NCBI GenBank assembly: GCA_036986155.1
Contig: BTRA01000001.1
Coordinates: 1 to 64,000, forward strand
Origin: JACZXQ01 sp036986155
Lineage (GTDB): Bacteria; Gemmatimonadota; Gemmatimonadetes; Longimicrobiales; Gaopeijiaceae
Direction of reading: 5' to 3'
DNA length: 64,000 bases
Positions 15,836 to 25,216 of the stretch are shown piece after piece (position 1 is the first letter of the stretch; every line of letters begins with the position of its first letter). The notes under the pieces are model-generated. The model did not search any database. It was not told where the DNA came from and saw only the letters and a list, made by a program, of their open reading frames with translations. The position numbers and the translations under genes are program-made.

Positions 15836-17366
15836 GAAACGTCGCCGCCGTAGTGATCACCGCGATAGCGATCAGGTTCAGCCAGATACCTGCCCGGCTC
15901 ATCTGGGGGATCGTGAGGTAGTTCGAGCCGAACACGATGGCGTTGGGAGGGGTCGCCGCCGGCAGCATGAAGGCCATCGAGGACCCGAGTACAGCGGTGG
16001 CCATGAGGTGGAGCGGCTCCATGCCGAGCCCGGCCGCCACACCGGCCATGACCGGCATGGCCATCGTGGCGGTCGCCATGTTCGACGTGATTTCCGTGAG
16101 GAACACGAACAAGGCCGCCACCACAGCCAGCAGGACGATGACCGGCACTGTCTCGAGTCCCCCGACGGCGCCTCCGATCCAGGATGCCAGGCCGGACCGC
16201 TCCATGGCCCGAGCCAACGACAGCCCCCCACCGAACAGTACGAGTACCCCCCATGGAATACGGCGAGCGGTAGGCCAGTCGAGGGCAAAAATTCCCTTTC
16301 GCCAGTTGACCGGAATCAGGAATAGCGCCAAGGCCGCGGCCATGGCGATTGTGGAGTCGCGCACACCCGGTGCGAAGGACTGGATTCCCGGAATCGACAC
16401 TGCGCCAAAGGTTTTGGGTGCGCGTAGGATCCAGGCGGCGGCCGTCAAGGTGAAAACGATGCCTACGATCCATTCGCCGCGGTCCGGCGCTCCGAGGCGA
16501 GTCCGCTCCTCGCGGATCACCGCGCCCGCATCCACGTCGCCCACCGTGGGCACGTACAGGACCTTGACCAGGAGTAGCCAGGCGAGCGGCAGCATGACGG
16601 CGACGAGTGGCATTCCCACCATCGCCCATTGCAGGAAGCCGATCTCCACGCCGAGGATCTCGTCGGCCGCCGCCGCGAACACCGCGTTCGGAGGTGTTCC
16701 GATCAATGTGCCGACTCCTCCGATCGAGGCCGCGTAGGCGATGCCCAACATGAGCGCCACGCCGAAGGGATAACTACCCTCGGTCTGCTCCGGTCGGAAC
16801 CTGTCTCCGACGGCGAGGGCGATCGGGAGCATCAGCGCGGCTGTCGCCGTGTTCGAGATCCACATCGAGAGAAAGGCCGTGGCGAGCATGAAACCCAGCA
16901 CGAGGCGGGACGGGCTGGTGCCGACCGACGTCATGACGGTAAGAGCGATGCGCCGATGTAATCCCCAGCGCTCCATCGTGACCGCGAGCAGGAAGCCGCC
17001 CATGAACAGGAAGATCAAGTCCTGCGCATAGGGCGTCGCCGCGTCGGACATCTCGAGCACGCCCAAGAGCGGGAACAGCACGAGCGGAAGAAGCGCGGTG
17101 GCAGGGATCGGGATGGCCTCGGTCATCCACCACACCGCCATCAGCACCGCAACGGCGGCGGTGAGCCAACCATCTTCCGGCAGCGCTTCGGGGCCTGGCA
17201 GAGCGAGCATGAGCGCGAAGATCGCGCCTCCGGCGAGGAGGCCCACACGCTGAGCCTTCCTGTACGTTCGCTCGACCTCCTGCTGGTTGGTCAGATCGAC
17301 CCTCCCACGCGGGCTGTGAACGCCGGCACGTCGCGTGAGTTTGGCCCCCATAGGGGTGACCGGCAA
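15810..17366 (-). CDS. SLC13/DASS family sodium:anion symporter
   Basis: A 518-residue polytopic membrane protein with about 11-12 hydrophobic segments. The DASS signature regions are visible: WMTEAIPIPATALLPLVLFPLLG, GGFLLAVTMERWGLHRRIAL, SMWISNTATAALMLPIA (first SNT motif) and FLTEITSNMATATMAMPVMAG (second SNT motif). These proteins carry dicarboxylates, citrate or sulfate with sodium. Absence of large TrkA-C (RCK) domains argues against the sulfate-permease branch, so a dicarboxylate carrier is more likely. Single gene with its own promoter region at 17367-17455. Confidence 0.9.
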   Translation of the reverse strand: MPVTPMGAKLTRRAGVHSPRGRVDLTNQQEVERTYRKAQRVGLLAGGAIFALMLALPGPEALPEDGWLTAAVAVLMAVWWMTEAIPIPATALLPLVLFPLLGVLEMSDAATPYAQDLIFLFMGGFLLAVTMERWGLHRRIALTVMTSVGTSPSRLVLGFMLATAFLSMWISNTATAALMLPIALAVGDRFRPEQTEGSYPFGVALMLGIAYAASIGGVGTLIGTPPNAVFAAAADEILGVEIGFLQWAMVGMPLVAVMLPLAWLLLVKVLYVPTVGDVDAGAVIREERTRLGAPDRGEWIVGIVFTLTAAAWILRAPKTFGAVSIPGIQSFAPGVRDSTIAMAAALALFLIPVNWRKGIFALDWPTARRIPWGVLVLFGGGLSLARAMERSGLASWIGGAVGGLETVPVIVLLAVVAALFVFLTEITSNMATATMAMPVMAGVAAGLGMEPLHLMATAVLGSSMAFMLPAATPPNAIVFGSNYLTIPQMSRAGIWLNLIAIAVITTAATFLIPVVLGG

Positions 17367-17455
17367 GCGAATGTCCCGAGCGCTTGGCGGTCGGGGGGCG
17401 GGTCCTTTAACTTCGGGGCGCGTTTCGCGCCGGACGCCGTCTACCGAGGAAGCCC

Positions 17456-17944
17456 ATGACCGAAGACGTACTGGAGCCCCGGAGTCCCTCTGAGTCGATC
17501 TCGGAGATCACCGAGTGGATGATGCCGGGCCACGTAAACAATGTGGGCAACGTGTTCGGGGGCGTGGTTCTTTCGATGGTAGACCGGGCGGCGGCCGTGG
17601 CCGCCATGCGCCATTCGGGGAGCCACTGTGTCACGGTGTCGATCGATCAGGTCGACTTCATGGAGCCGATCTACGCGGGCGACCTCGTCATTTGCCGCGC
17701 GGTGTTGAACTTCGTGGGCCGCTCATCGATGGAAATCGGTGTTACCGTGGAGGCCGAGAACCCGATAACGAGGCAACGCAGAGTCACCAACGACTGCTAT
17801 CTTACGTTCGTGGCCATCGACGAGGGTGGACGCCCGATCGCGGTGCCTCCGCTGGACCTCGCCACCGACGATGAGCGGGAGCGCTTCGAGGCCGGCAAGC
17901 GGAGGCGCGGACTGCGAAAGGCCCCGGACGGTGGCAGGAATTAG
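17456..17944 (+). CDS. Acyl-CoA thioesterase, hotdog fold
   Basis: A 162-residue protein with the acyl-CoA thioesterase pattern of the YciA/BACH group: HVNNVGNVFGGVVLSMVDRAAAVAAMRH, where the N..GN.FGG..L..+D core is catalytic, followed by VTVSIDQVDFMEPIYAGDLV. It hydrolyses acyl-CoA to free acid and CoA. A C-terminal extension of about 20 charged residues is present. It lies just upstream of a peroxiredoxin gene, with which it may be cotranscribed. Confidence 0.9.
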   Translation: MTEDVLEPRSPSESISEITEWMMPGHVNNVGNVFGGVVLSMVDRAAAVAAMRHSGSHCVTVSIDQVDFMEPIYAGDLVICRAVLNFVGRSSMEIGVTVEAENPITRQRRVTNDCYLTFVAIDEGGRPIAVPPLDLATDDERERFEAGKRRRGLRKAPDGGRN

Positions 17945-17998
17945 ACTCCCCCACCCGGGTAGTGACAATCAATCGACAGGCATTCGAGGAGAATCGAC

Positions 17999-18463
17999 AT
18001 GACTTTGGACGTTGGAGATGTTGCCCCGGGATTCGCACTACCACTGAAGATCGGGGACCCACCGATTCTACTGAGCGACTATCAAGGCGAGAAGCCGGTC
18101 GTCTTGCTGTTCTTCCCCCTCGCGTTCTCGTCCACGTGCACGGCCGAGATGTGCTCAGTGGCAGAAAGCTACTCGGCTTGGCAGGATCTGGACGCGGAGG
18201 TCATCGGGATCAGCGTGGATTCTCCGTTCGTGAATCAGAAGTTCGCCGACGACTGCAATGCGCCGTTTCCTATCGTATCGGACTTCAACAAGGAGGCTTC
18301 CACCGCGTACGGCGTGCTCTACGACGAGTTCGCGGGCCTGAGGGGAGTGTCCAAGCGGTCCGCGTTCGTGGTTGGGCGGGACGGGCGGATCAGCTACGCG
18401 TGGGTCTCGGAAGATCCGGCGATCATGCCGGACTTCGACGCGATCATGTCGGCGCTGGGCTGA
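17999..18463 (+). CDS. Peroxiredoxin, AhpE/AhpC-TSA family
   Basis: A 154-residue thioredoxin-fold peroxidase. The peroxidatic cysteine sits in FSSTCTAEMC near residue 47, within the PxxxT/SxxC type motif (here PLAFSSTC). The C-terminal region lacks a clear resolving-cysteine motif, consistent with the 1-Cys AhpE type, although the cysteine in TAEMC five residues later could take part. It reduces peroxides with electrons from a thiol partner such as the nearby bacilliredoxin or a thioredoxin. ATG with AGGAGAATCGAC upstream. Confidence 0.88.
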   Translation: MTLDVGDVAPGFALPLKIGDPPILLSDYQGEKPVVLLFFPLAFSSTCTAEMCSVAESYSAWQDLDAEVIGISVDSPFVNQKFADDCNAPFPIVSDFNKEASTAYGVLYDEFAGLRGVSKRSAFVVGRDGRISYAWVSEDPAIMPDFDAIMSALG

Positions 18464-18474
18464 GAACGGATGGT

Positions 18475-19752
18475 CTAGGTCCGCTCCACCACCATCGCGA
18501 AACCGAGTGCGCCCGCCGCGCACACGGTGATGAGCCCTAGCTCCATGTCTCGTCGCTTCATCTCGTTGAGGAGCGTCGTCGTGAGCCGGCCGCCCGTGGC
18601 CCCGAAGGGATGCCCGATCGCCAAGGAGCCGCCCATTACGTTGATTCGGTCGATGTCCGGATGACCCACGGCCTCTGATCGGCCCAACTCCTCTTCGGCG
18701 AACTTCTTCGAGCTCCAGGCCTGAAGGTTCGAGAGAACCTGTGACGCGAAGGCCTCGTGCATCTCCAAGAGTTCGATGTCGGCCATGGTGAGCCCTGCAC
18801 GATCCAGGGCGAGCGGCGCCGCGTAGGCGGGCCCCTGAAGGAGTTGGCCCCGCGGATCCAGGCCAGAGTAAGCATAGCTGCGCACGTATCCGAGTGGCTC
18901 GATGCCCTCCGCCTTGGCCCGTTCCTCCGACATGAGCAGCACGGCGGACGCCCCGTCGGTCAGCGGCGACGAACTCGCTGCCGTGACGCTGCCGTGTTTC
19001 CGATCGAACACGGGGCGAAGCTTGGCGAGTGCCTCGAGGCTGGAGTCGGCGCGAATGCCGTTGTCCGTCTCCATGACCGTCTCATAACGAGGCGGAATGT
19101 ACAGGGGTGCGATCTCCGCCGTGAGCCGGCCGTCCTCGGTACCGGCCGCCGCCAGTCGATGCGAGCGCAACGCCCACTCATCCTGATCCTCTCGCGAGAT
19201 GCCGTTCTCTTTTGCCATGCGCTCGGCCGACTGGCCCATCGACTCACCGGTGGTGGGCTCTGCGATAGCCGGGAAGTTTGGGATAAGGTCGCGCGGTCGA
19301 ATCCGCGCGAGGGTGCGCACACGGCTGCCGAGCGTTCTCGCACGGGAGGATGTGATGAGCGTGTCGGCCAGCTTTTGTTTGATCAGGATCGGAATGTGCG
19401 AGAGCGACTCGGACCCGCCGGCGATCACGGTGTCCGCATAGCCCCTCGCGATCAGATCGACTCCGCTCGTGATGGCCTGGTTGGCCGATGCGCACGCCCT
19501 CGACACGGTAAAGGCCGGTACAGCCTTGGGGACGGTGCCCAGTCCGACCTCCCGCGCGATGTTCCCGGCGTGTGGATCGTGCACTACCGTGCCGTAGACG
19601 AGGTGGTCGACGTGCTCGCCCTTGATGCCTGTCCGAGCCACGAGTTCCCTGACTGCGGCTTTGCCCAGATCGATGGCAGTGAGGTTCTTGAGCAGCGTTC
19701 CCGACTTGGCGAATGGGGTGCGGCACCCCGCCACTACTGCTGCGCGTTTCAT
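18475..19752 (-). CDS. Acetyl-CoA acyltransferase / thiolase (FadI/FadA-like)
   Basis: A 425-residue thiolase. The nucleophile cysteine is in SRACASANQAI near residue 95. The catalytic histidine is in GHPFGATGGR near residue 360 and the second cysteine is in VCAAGALGFAMVVE near the C-terminus. The last motif is CAAG rather than the common CIGGG, a modest variation. The length and loop pattern are closer to the longer FadI-type degradative thiolases than to biosynthetic acetoacetyl-CoA thiolase. It cleaves 3-ketoacyl-CoA in beta-oxidation. No other fad genes are adjacent. Confidence 0.92.
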   Translation of the reverse strand: MKRAAVVAGCRTPFAKSGTLLKNLTAIDLGKAAVRELVARTGIKGEHVDHLVYGTVVHDPHAGNIAREVGLGTVPKAVPAFTVSRACASANQAITSGVDLIARGYADTVIAGGSESLSHIPILIKQKLADTLITSSRARTLGSRVRTLARIRPRDLIPNFPAIAEPTTGESMGQSAERMAKENGISREDQDEWALRSHRLAAAGTEDGRLTAEIAPLYIPPRYETVMETDNGIRADSSLEALAKLRPVFDRKHGSVTAASSSPLTDGASAVLLMSEERAKAEGIEPLGYVRSYAYSGLDPRGQLLQGPAYAAPLALDRAGLTMADIELLEMHEAFASQVLSNLQAWSSKKFAEEELGRSEAVGHPDIDRINVMGGSLAIGHPFGATGGRLTTTLLNEMKRRDMELGLITVCAAGALGFAMVVERT

Positions 19753-19905
19753 GGCGTCGTCTTTCGGTGGGGCGGGACATGAAGAAGACGGACTATGAGA
19801 GGAAAGGTAACCCCCGCAGGGGACGCACGGTTCCTGCCCCTCTCCCTCTCGGGTATCTTCCGCACATGAATCTGCATCCTCTTCCCGCCACCGGCGTTTA
19901 GCTCC

Positions 19906-21159
19906 TTGAAAGGCGTCACGTTCCGAATCTCAGTGCCCCGCTATGCCGTGGCGAGGACGCTGGGCCGGCTGTCTCAGTCCTTCCTCACGGGTGGGATGAG
20001 CGGGCTCCGTTTCGAGGACGTCGAGGCCCCCGCTCTCCCCGGGCCGGACTGGGTCAAACTGGACGTCATAGCATGCGGTGTGTGCGGCAGTGACCTCTCG
20101 ACGTTGAGGTACGGCGGAAGCCCGGCCATGGAGCCGTTCTCGTCGTTCCCCTCCGTGTTGGGGCATGAGATTCTCGGACGCGTGAGCGAGATCGGCACCA
20201 GGGTGACACGGGTGACACCCGGACAGAGGGTCGTGGTCGACCCGATGATTTCCTGCACGACACGTGGATTCTCGGTCGAGGCGAGCTGCGCTGCCTGCTT
20301 GGCCGGCCGCCACTCCACATGCGCCCGCGCCGGTGAGGACGGCCTGACCGAGGTGGCCGGCCGACCGCTTTCGCCGGGCCTCACCATCGGGTATCACCGT
20401 GACCTTCCCGGCGGTTGGGGCGAGCAGGTCATCGCTCACGAATCGCAGGTCTTCGGCGTTCCGGACGAGCTCTCCGACAATGCCGCCGTCTTGACCGAAC
20501 CCCTCGCTGTGGCGCTTCACTCCGTGCTCGGAAACTCTCCATCGAAGGACGACTCGGTCTTCGTGATCGGGAGTGGAGCGATCGCGCTCGGCACCATTTG
20601 GGCGTTACGGGCCACTGGCTTCCGAGGACCGGTCACCGCCCAGGTAAGGCGACGGCCCGCTATGGACCTGGCACTGGCGCTGGGCGCCACCCGGGTCGTG
20701 GGGCCGGGACCGGAGGCGCGGCAGACCCTGATCGATACGGGTGCGTCGGCCTATCTTCCACCGATTGGCCCGGAGGTGTTCCTGGGAGGGGGCTTCGCTC
20801 TGGTATTCGATTGCGTCGGCAATCCGGCCAGCCTCGACCAGGCGTTTCGGTACACGGCGTCTCGCGGCCGAGTCGTTCTGGAGGGGTGCGCCTCCCACGC
20901 CCGCGATCTCGATCTCACTTTCTTGTGGGCCCGCGAGCTCGCGGTTCACGGATCGCTTGGGTACGGTCGGGAGCAATGGCAGGGCTCGGCACGCCACACC
21001 TTCTCGTTGGTCCATGACTTTTTGGCCGACACCCAAGCGCTCGTCGAGAAGATAGTTACACATGTCTTTCCGCTGCGCGAGTACCGCGACGCGATACGGG
21101 CGGCTGGGAGACACGCCAGAAGTAGCGCCATCAGGGTGGTGTTGCGCCCGGGAGATTGA
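19906..21159 (+). CDS. Zinc-dependent alcohol dehydrogenase (MDR family)
   Basis: A 417-residue medium-chain dehydrogenase. CGVCGSDLS (near residue 60) supplies the catalytic zinc cysteine and VLGHEILGRV the zinc histidine. A cysteine-rich insert (CTTRGFSVEASCAACLAGRHSTC) takes the place of the structural zinc loop, though with unusual spacing of the cysteines. VFVIGSGAIALGTIWALRATG is the nucleotide-binding turn and VFDCVGNPASL follows. Substrate is unknown, possibly a polyol or threonine-like alcohol. The only workable start is TTG at 19906; a GTG at 19936 is the alternative. Confidence 0.87.
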   Translation: MKGVTFRISVPRYAVARTLGRLSQSFLTGGMSGLRFEDVEAPALPGPDWVKLDVIACGVCGSDLSTLRYGGSPAMEPFSSFPSVLGHEILGRVSEIGTRVTRVTPGQRVVVDPMISCTTRGFSVEASCAACLAGRHSTCARAGEDGLTEVAGRPLSPGLTIGYHRDLPGGWGEQVIAHESQVFGVPDELSDNAAVLTEPLAVALHSVLGNSPSKDDSVFVIGSGAIALGTIWALRATGFRGPVTAQVRRRPAMDLALALGATRVVGPGPEARQTLIDTGASAYLPPIGPEVFLGGGFALVFDCVGNPASLDQAFRYTASRGRVVLEGCASHARDLDLTFLWARELAVHGSLGYGREQWQGSARHTFSLVHDFLADTQALVEKIVTHVFPLREYRDAIRAAGRHARSSAIRVVLRPGD

Positions 21160-21178
21160 GCGCGTCACGAGGGTGTGG

Positions 21179-21736
21179 CTATAGAGGGAGGCGGAGTACC
21201 TCGGGGTGGACCTTGCTCGCGGCTCGAGGTCCTTCGACATCGATTCCTTCCAGGCGAAGGAGCGTTACCTTGCGGACCAGGCCACCGGCGTATCCTCCGA
21301 GACGTCCGTCGCTACGCACCACTCGATGGCATGGCACGACGATCGGGAGGGGGTTGGCTCCGACAGCCTGACCTACGGCTCGCGCCGCGCCGGGCTCTCC
21401 GAGCTCGTCGGCGATATCTCCGTACGAGACGATCCTTCCGTGGGGTATCTCGAGGAGACGGCGGTAGATGCGGCGTTGAAACTCGGTCGCACCTGAGAAG
21501 TCCAACTCGACATCGAAGGAGGTGCGTGATCCGCCGAAGTACTCCCGAAGCTGCCGCACGGCTTTACTCAAATGCCCAGGCTGAGACTCACCGTCTCCGT
21601 TCGGACCTGCCAGGTCGTCTACCGCGAAGCCGATCCGACGCACTCCATTACGGGTCGCCCAGATACCCAAGTGCCCGATAGGCGTGTCCGGCATGACGGT
21701 GGAGCGAACGCCGGCATCTCCTGGCCCTCGTGCCAT
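21179..21736 (-). CDS. ogt: Methylated-DNA--[protein]-cysteine S-methyltransferase
   Basis: A 185-residue protein. The acceptor cysteine lies in IVVPCHRVVRSDGRLGGYAGG, the invariant PCHR motif of O6-alkylguanine DNA alkyltransferases. The DNA-binding helix reads EFQRRIYRRLLEIPHGRIVSYGDIA. The N-terminal part is short, as in Ogt rather than Ada. It repairs O6-methylguanine by a suicide transfer. Its ATG overlaps the sufU stop (TGATG), so it is the last gene of the suf operon, an unusual location. Confidence 0.93.
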   Translation of the reverse strand: MARGPGDAGVRSTVMPDTPIGHLGIWATRNGVRRIGFAVDDLAGPNGDGESQPGHLSKAVRQLREYFGGSRTSFDVELDFSGATEFQRRIYRRLLEIPHGRIVSYGDIADELGEPGAARAVGQAVGANPLPIVVPCHRVVRSDGRLGGYAGGLVRKVTLLRLEGIDVEGPRAASKVHPEVLRLPL

Positions 21737-22191
21737 CAATGCGCTCCCGATTCGAGGCGGCTCAGCTTGAGTGCTTCCTGAAGCGCGTCGAACCCGAGCA
21801 GCGCACACTTGATACGTACGGGAAATCTGCTCACGCCTTGTAGCGCCCTCAGGTCGCCGAGACTACGGTCGCGGGCCGCCGCCTCGTCGCCGTGCATCAG
21901 GTCGACGAAACGGTTGACGAGGTCATCGGCCTCCGCCAAGGTAGCCCCCTCGAGCTTTACCGTCATCATGGATACGGCCGCCTGGGATATGGAGCACCCC
22001 TGCCCGATGAATTTGGCCTCGGCGATGCGATCCCCATCGAGGCGGAGCTGAAGTCGAATCTCGTCGCCGCACACCGGATTGTGCATCTGAACCTCCACTG
22101 TGTGCTCAGGAAGCTCGGCCCGGTTCCGAGGCTTCCGGTAGTGCTCTAGAATGAGCTGCTGGTAGAGTGAATTCAGTGTGGGTTCGTTCAT
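21736..22191 (-). CDS. sufU: SufU Fe-S cluster assembly / sulfur-transfer protein
   Basis: A 151-residue protein with the SufU pattern: LYQQLILEHYRKPRN, HNPVCGDEIRLQL with the first metal cysteine, GQGCSISQAAVSMM with the second, and RIKCALLGFDAL with the third. SufU carries the extra 18-20 residue insert between the second and third cysteines (visible here as MHGDEAAARDRSLGDL), unlike IscU. It accepts sulfur from SufS and is the expected partner in a sufCDSUB-like system. It lies about 97 nt downstream of sufS on the same strand. Confidence 0.94.
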   Translation of the reverse strand: MNEPTLNSLYQQLILEHYRKPRNRAELPEHTVEVQMHNPVCGDEIRLQLRLDGDRIAEAKFIGQGCSISQAAVSMMTVKLEGATLAEADDLVNRFVDLMHGDEAAARDRSLGDLRALQGVSRFPVRIKCALLGFDALQEALKLSRLESGAH

Positions 22192-22288
22192 CGTGGTGTC
22201 GGTCCGTCGGGGGGTTCCTGAACGATATCATACCAGCGCCGACCAGGCGAACTGCGTGCATGCTCGTGGATGACGCGGTGCGGGCTTC

Positions 22289-23533
22289 TTAGACCTCGAA
22301 AATCCCGCGCACGGTGTCCAGCGCCTCCACGAGCCGGTCGACCTCGTCGGTGGTGTTGTAGAGGTAGAATGACGCACGCGCGGTGGCGGCGACACCGAAG
22401 TGACGCATGACCAGTTGCGCACAGTGGTGCCCCGCGCGGACCGCCACTCCCTCGGAGTCGAGGATGGTCGAAATGTCATGCGGGTGGGCGTCTCCCAGCG
22501 TGAACGAGATGACACCCGATCGTTCGTCGAGGCCTTCGGGGCCGTAGATCCGCAGCCCGGGTACCTCGGACAATCGCTCCATCGCGTAACCCATTACGGC
22601 GGACTCATGCTTCGCGATCTCGTCGAAACCGACGCCTTCGAGGAAGTCGGCCGCTGCCGCCATGCCGACGGCCCCAGCGATGTTCGGGGTGCCTGCCTCG
22701 AACTTGTGGGGCACCTCGGCCCAGGTGCTCCCCTCCCGCTCGACGATGCGGATCATCTCGCCCCCGCCCTGATACGGTCGCATCTCCTCGAGGAGTTCGC
22801 GCCTGGCCCATAGCGCGCCGATGCCTGTCGGGCCGCACATCTTGTGTCCGGAAATCGCGTAGAAGTCGCACTCCAACTCCTGCACGTCGACCCGGCGGTG
22901 TGGGCCGGCCTGCGCGCCGTCGACCATCATGAGGGCGCCCGCGTCATGCACGCGGCGAGTGATTTCGGCGATCGGATTGACGGTTCCGAGTGCGTTCGAG
23001 ATGTGCCCGAGGGAGACGATCTTGGTCCGCTCGCCGAGCACGTCCGAGAGTCGGTCGAGCAGGAGCCGGCCCTGGTCGTCCATCTCGATGAATCGGATCC
23101 TGGCGCCCGTGCGGCCGGCAACCATCTGCCACGGTACGATGTTGGAGTGGTGCTCCATCGTGGAGAGAAGGATCTCGTCGCCCTCGCCCACATTGTCGAG
23201 CGCCCAGGTCCCCGCGACCAGGTTGATGGCTTCCGTGGTGCCCCGCGTCCATACGACTTCGGCGGAGTCGGGGGCGTTCATGAACGAGGCGATCCTCGCT
23301 CTGGCCTCCTCGAACTCCTCCGTGGCGCGACGGCTCAGCTCATGGATGCCACGGTGAACGTTGGCGTTGTCCCGCTCGTAGTAAGACGCAAGGGCGTCCA
23401 GCACGACCCGCGGCTTTTGGGCCGTGGCGGCGTTGTCGAGGTAGACCAACCGTCGGCCGTTGACTTCCTGATCCAGCGCGGGGAACTGGGCTCTCATGGT
23501 GGGGAGGTCGAACCCTTCGATTTCCGCAGGCAT
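22289..23533 (-). CDS. sufS: SufS cysteine desulfurase
   Basis: A 414-residue class II cysteine desulfurase. The PLP lysine is in ISGHKMCGPTG near residue 235. The catalytic cysteine is in RAGHHCAQ near residue 365 and the N-terminal YLDNAATAQKP is conserved. VDGAQAGPHRRVDV contains a glycine where VDGAQA(V/A)PH is usual. It removes sulfur from cysteine as protein persulfide and passes it to SufU. ATG at 23533 is chosen because the upstream frame reads into the Rieske gene. Confidence 0.95.
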   Translation of the reverse strand: MPAEIEGFDLPTMRAQFPALDQEVNGRRLVYLDNAATAQKPRVVLDALASYYERDNANVHRGIHELSRRATEEFEEARARIASFMNAPDSAEVVWTRGTTEAINLVAGTWALDNVGEGDEILLSTMEHHSNIVPWQMVAGRTGARIRFIEMDDQGRLLLDRLSDVLGERTKIVSLGHISNALGTVNPIAEITRRVHDAGALMMVDGAQAGPHRRVDVQELECDFYAISGHKMCGPTGIGALWARRELLEEMRPYQGGGEMIRIVEREGSTWAEVPHKFEAGTPNIAGAVGMAAAADFLEGVGFDEIAKHESAVMGYAMERLSEVPGLRIYGPEGLDERSGVISFTLGDAHPHDISTILDSEGVAVRAGHHCAQLVMRHFGVAATARASFYLYNTTDEVDRLVEALDTVRGIFEV

Positions 23534-23544
23534 AGGCTCTTGGG

Positions 23545-23859
23545 TTAGCCGTCGAGCTGAACGTAGATCTCCTGATCCCGAACTTCGACTTCGTAGGTCC
23601 TGACCGGCGCGATCGCCGGCAGCCCGGTTGCACGCCCGGAGCAAACGTCGAATGTCGCACCGTGGTAGATACACTCGAGCGAGGTGCCCTCCAACTCCCC
23701 ATCCGAAAGCGGGAATTCCTGGTGGGAGCATCGGTCGTGCAGCGCATAGATCTCGCCGTCGACGTTGGCGAGAACCATCTTGTGTCCGTCGATCTCGGCC
23801 TCCAGGAGGTTACCCGGTGGGCAGCGGTCCAGCGTCCCGGCCAACCGCCAGTCAGCCAT
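23545..23859 (-). CDS. Rieske [2Fe-2S] ferredoxin-like protein of the SUF operon
   Basis: A 104-residue Rieske protein. Cluster ligands are CSH in HDRCSHQEFPLSDG and CIYH in LECIYHGATFDV, the spacing of a soluble bacterial Rieske ferredoxin. There is no membrane anchor, so it is not a bc1 subunit. It overlaps the end of sufD by 8 nt and precedes sufS by 11 nt, so it belongs to the operon. Likely roles are electron delivery in cluster assembly or an electron carrier for an oxygenase; operon position favours the first. The gene is found in similar operons of several actinobacterial and related groups. Confidence 0.92.
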   Translation of the reverse strand: MADWRLAGTLDRCPPGNLLEAEIDGHKMVLANVDGEIYALHDRCSHQEFPLSDGELEGTSLECIYHGATFDVCSGRATGLPAIAPVRTYEVEVRDQEIYVQLDG

Positions 23860-25216
23860 GAGCGAGCTTGTTCAGGATGGCACGTGTCACCTTCTCCACC
23901 AGCCCGCCCAACGGCAGTTGTGTCAAGACATCGCCTAGGAACCCTTGAACCACGAGGCGTTCGGCCTGTTGCCGGTTCATCCCCCGACTCATCAGGTAGA
24001 AGAGTAACTCTTTGTCCAACTCGCCGACCGTCGCCCCGTGAGAACACCGGACATCGTCCGCCTTGATCTCCAGATTCGGGAGCGAGTCGGCACGGGCGTT
24101 CTCCGAGAGCAACAGCGTACGGTTCGTCTGGTAGGCATCGGTCCTCTGCGCATCCGGATGAACTCGGATGATGCCACGAAACACCGCACGGGATCGCTCG
24201 TCGAGCGCGCCCTTGTAGAGCAGGACGCTGGTGGCATTTGGCGCGACGTGGTCCTGACTGGTGTTGTGGTCGAAGTGCTGGTCAGAGTCACCGAAGTAGA
24301 GCCCCCGCAATTCGCTGCTGGCACCGGGCCCGACCATGCGGGCGTTCAAGTCCACGCGACTGACCGATGCCCCCAGGGTCACATTGAGCGTGTCCAGCTC
24401 GACGTCCCGCGCCGCCAGTGTCCGTTGAGCTGAGTGATAGAACGCCCGGCGTCCGAGCCTCTGCAAGGAGACGTACTGCACGTTGGCGCCGTCCTCGGTG
24501 ATCACCTCGACGGCATCGGATACGAAGCTCTGCGCATCGAAGTCGTCCGAGAGGATCTCGTCCACATAGGTGACCCGGCTGCCCGCTTCGGCGATGATCA
24601 GCGTTCGGGAGAAGACCGCCGTCCCGGCATGCGAGACCCAGCGAGTCGCCCGAATCGGCAGTTCGACGTGCACACCCTGCGGCACATACAAGAGTACACC
24701 GTCGCTCCAGAGGGCCGAGTTGAGCGCGTGGAACTTCCCGACCTCAGGGGTGACCGCTTGCGTGCCGAGGTACCTCTCGAGCAATTCGGGATGGTCTTTC
24801 GTGGCTTCGCGGAGGGAGGTGAGTATCACGCCCTCCCCCTTGGCCTCGGACGTGATCTCCGTATGGACTACCCTACCGTCCACAGCGATCAGACGGCCTG
24901 TGGAGGCCGTGTCTTCGTCCATGGTTTCGCGCACCGGGGCGGGGAACTCGCCCGCGTTGGAGGTCGCCGCGTCGGCAGGCTCCAAGCGCAACGCGTCGAG
25001 GTCGAGGGTGCGAGACAGGTCGGTGTAGCGCCACTCCTCGAGCCGTGTCGTGGGCATCGGCGTGCTCTCGTAAACGGCCCACGCGTGGAACCGGCGTTCT
25101 CGCAGCCAGGCAGGGCCAGCTTCAGCGACGCGCTCCACGGCTTTCAGGTTGAGGGCTTGCGTCACCCCCTCCGCCGGCGCGTCCACAGGAGCGTCGATGA
25201 CGTTGGTGTTGGACAT
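23852..25216 (-). CDS. sufD: SufD, Fe-S assembly scaffold subunit
   Basis: A 454-residue protein of the SufB/SufD superfamily with the typical parallel beta-helix core. SDDFDAQSFVSDAVEVITEDGANVQYVSLQ and HNTSQDHVAPNATSVLLYKGALDERSRAVFRG are family-diagnostic. The C-terminal DVRCSHGATVGELDKELLFYLMSRGM motif is shared with SufB. It pairs with SufB and SufC in the SufBC2D scaffold. Start ATG overlaps the sufB stop by one base (TGATG). Confidence 0.95.
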   Translation of the reverse strand: MSNTNVIDAPVDAPAEGVTQALNLKAVERVAEAGPAWLRERRFHAWAVYESTPMPTTRLEEWRYTDLSRTLDLDALRLEPADAATSNAGEFPAPVRETMDEDTASTGRLIAVDGRVVHTEITSEAKGEGVILTSLREATKDHPELLERYLGTQAVTPEVGKFHALNSALWSDGVLLYVPQGVHVELPIRATRWVSHAGTAVFSRTLIIAEAGSRVTYVDEILSDDFDAQSFVSDAVEVITEDGANVQYVSLQRLGRRAFYHSAQRTLAARDVELDTLNVTLGASVSRVDLNARMVGPGASSELRGLYFGDSDQHFDHNTSQDHVAPNATSVLLYKGALDERSRAVFRGIIRVHPDAQRTDAYQTNRTLLLSENARADSLPNLEIKADDVRCSHGATVGELDKELLFYLMSRGMNRQQAERLVVQGFLGDVLTQLPLGGLVEKVTRAILNKLAHG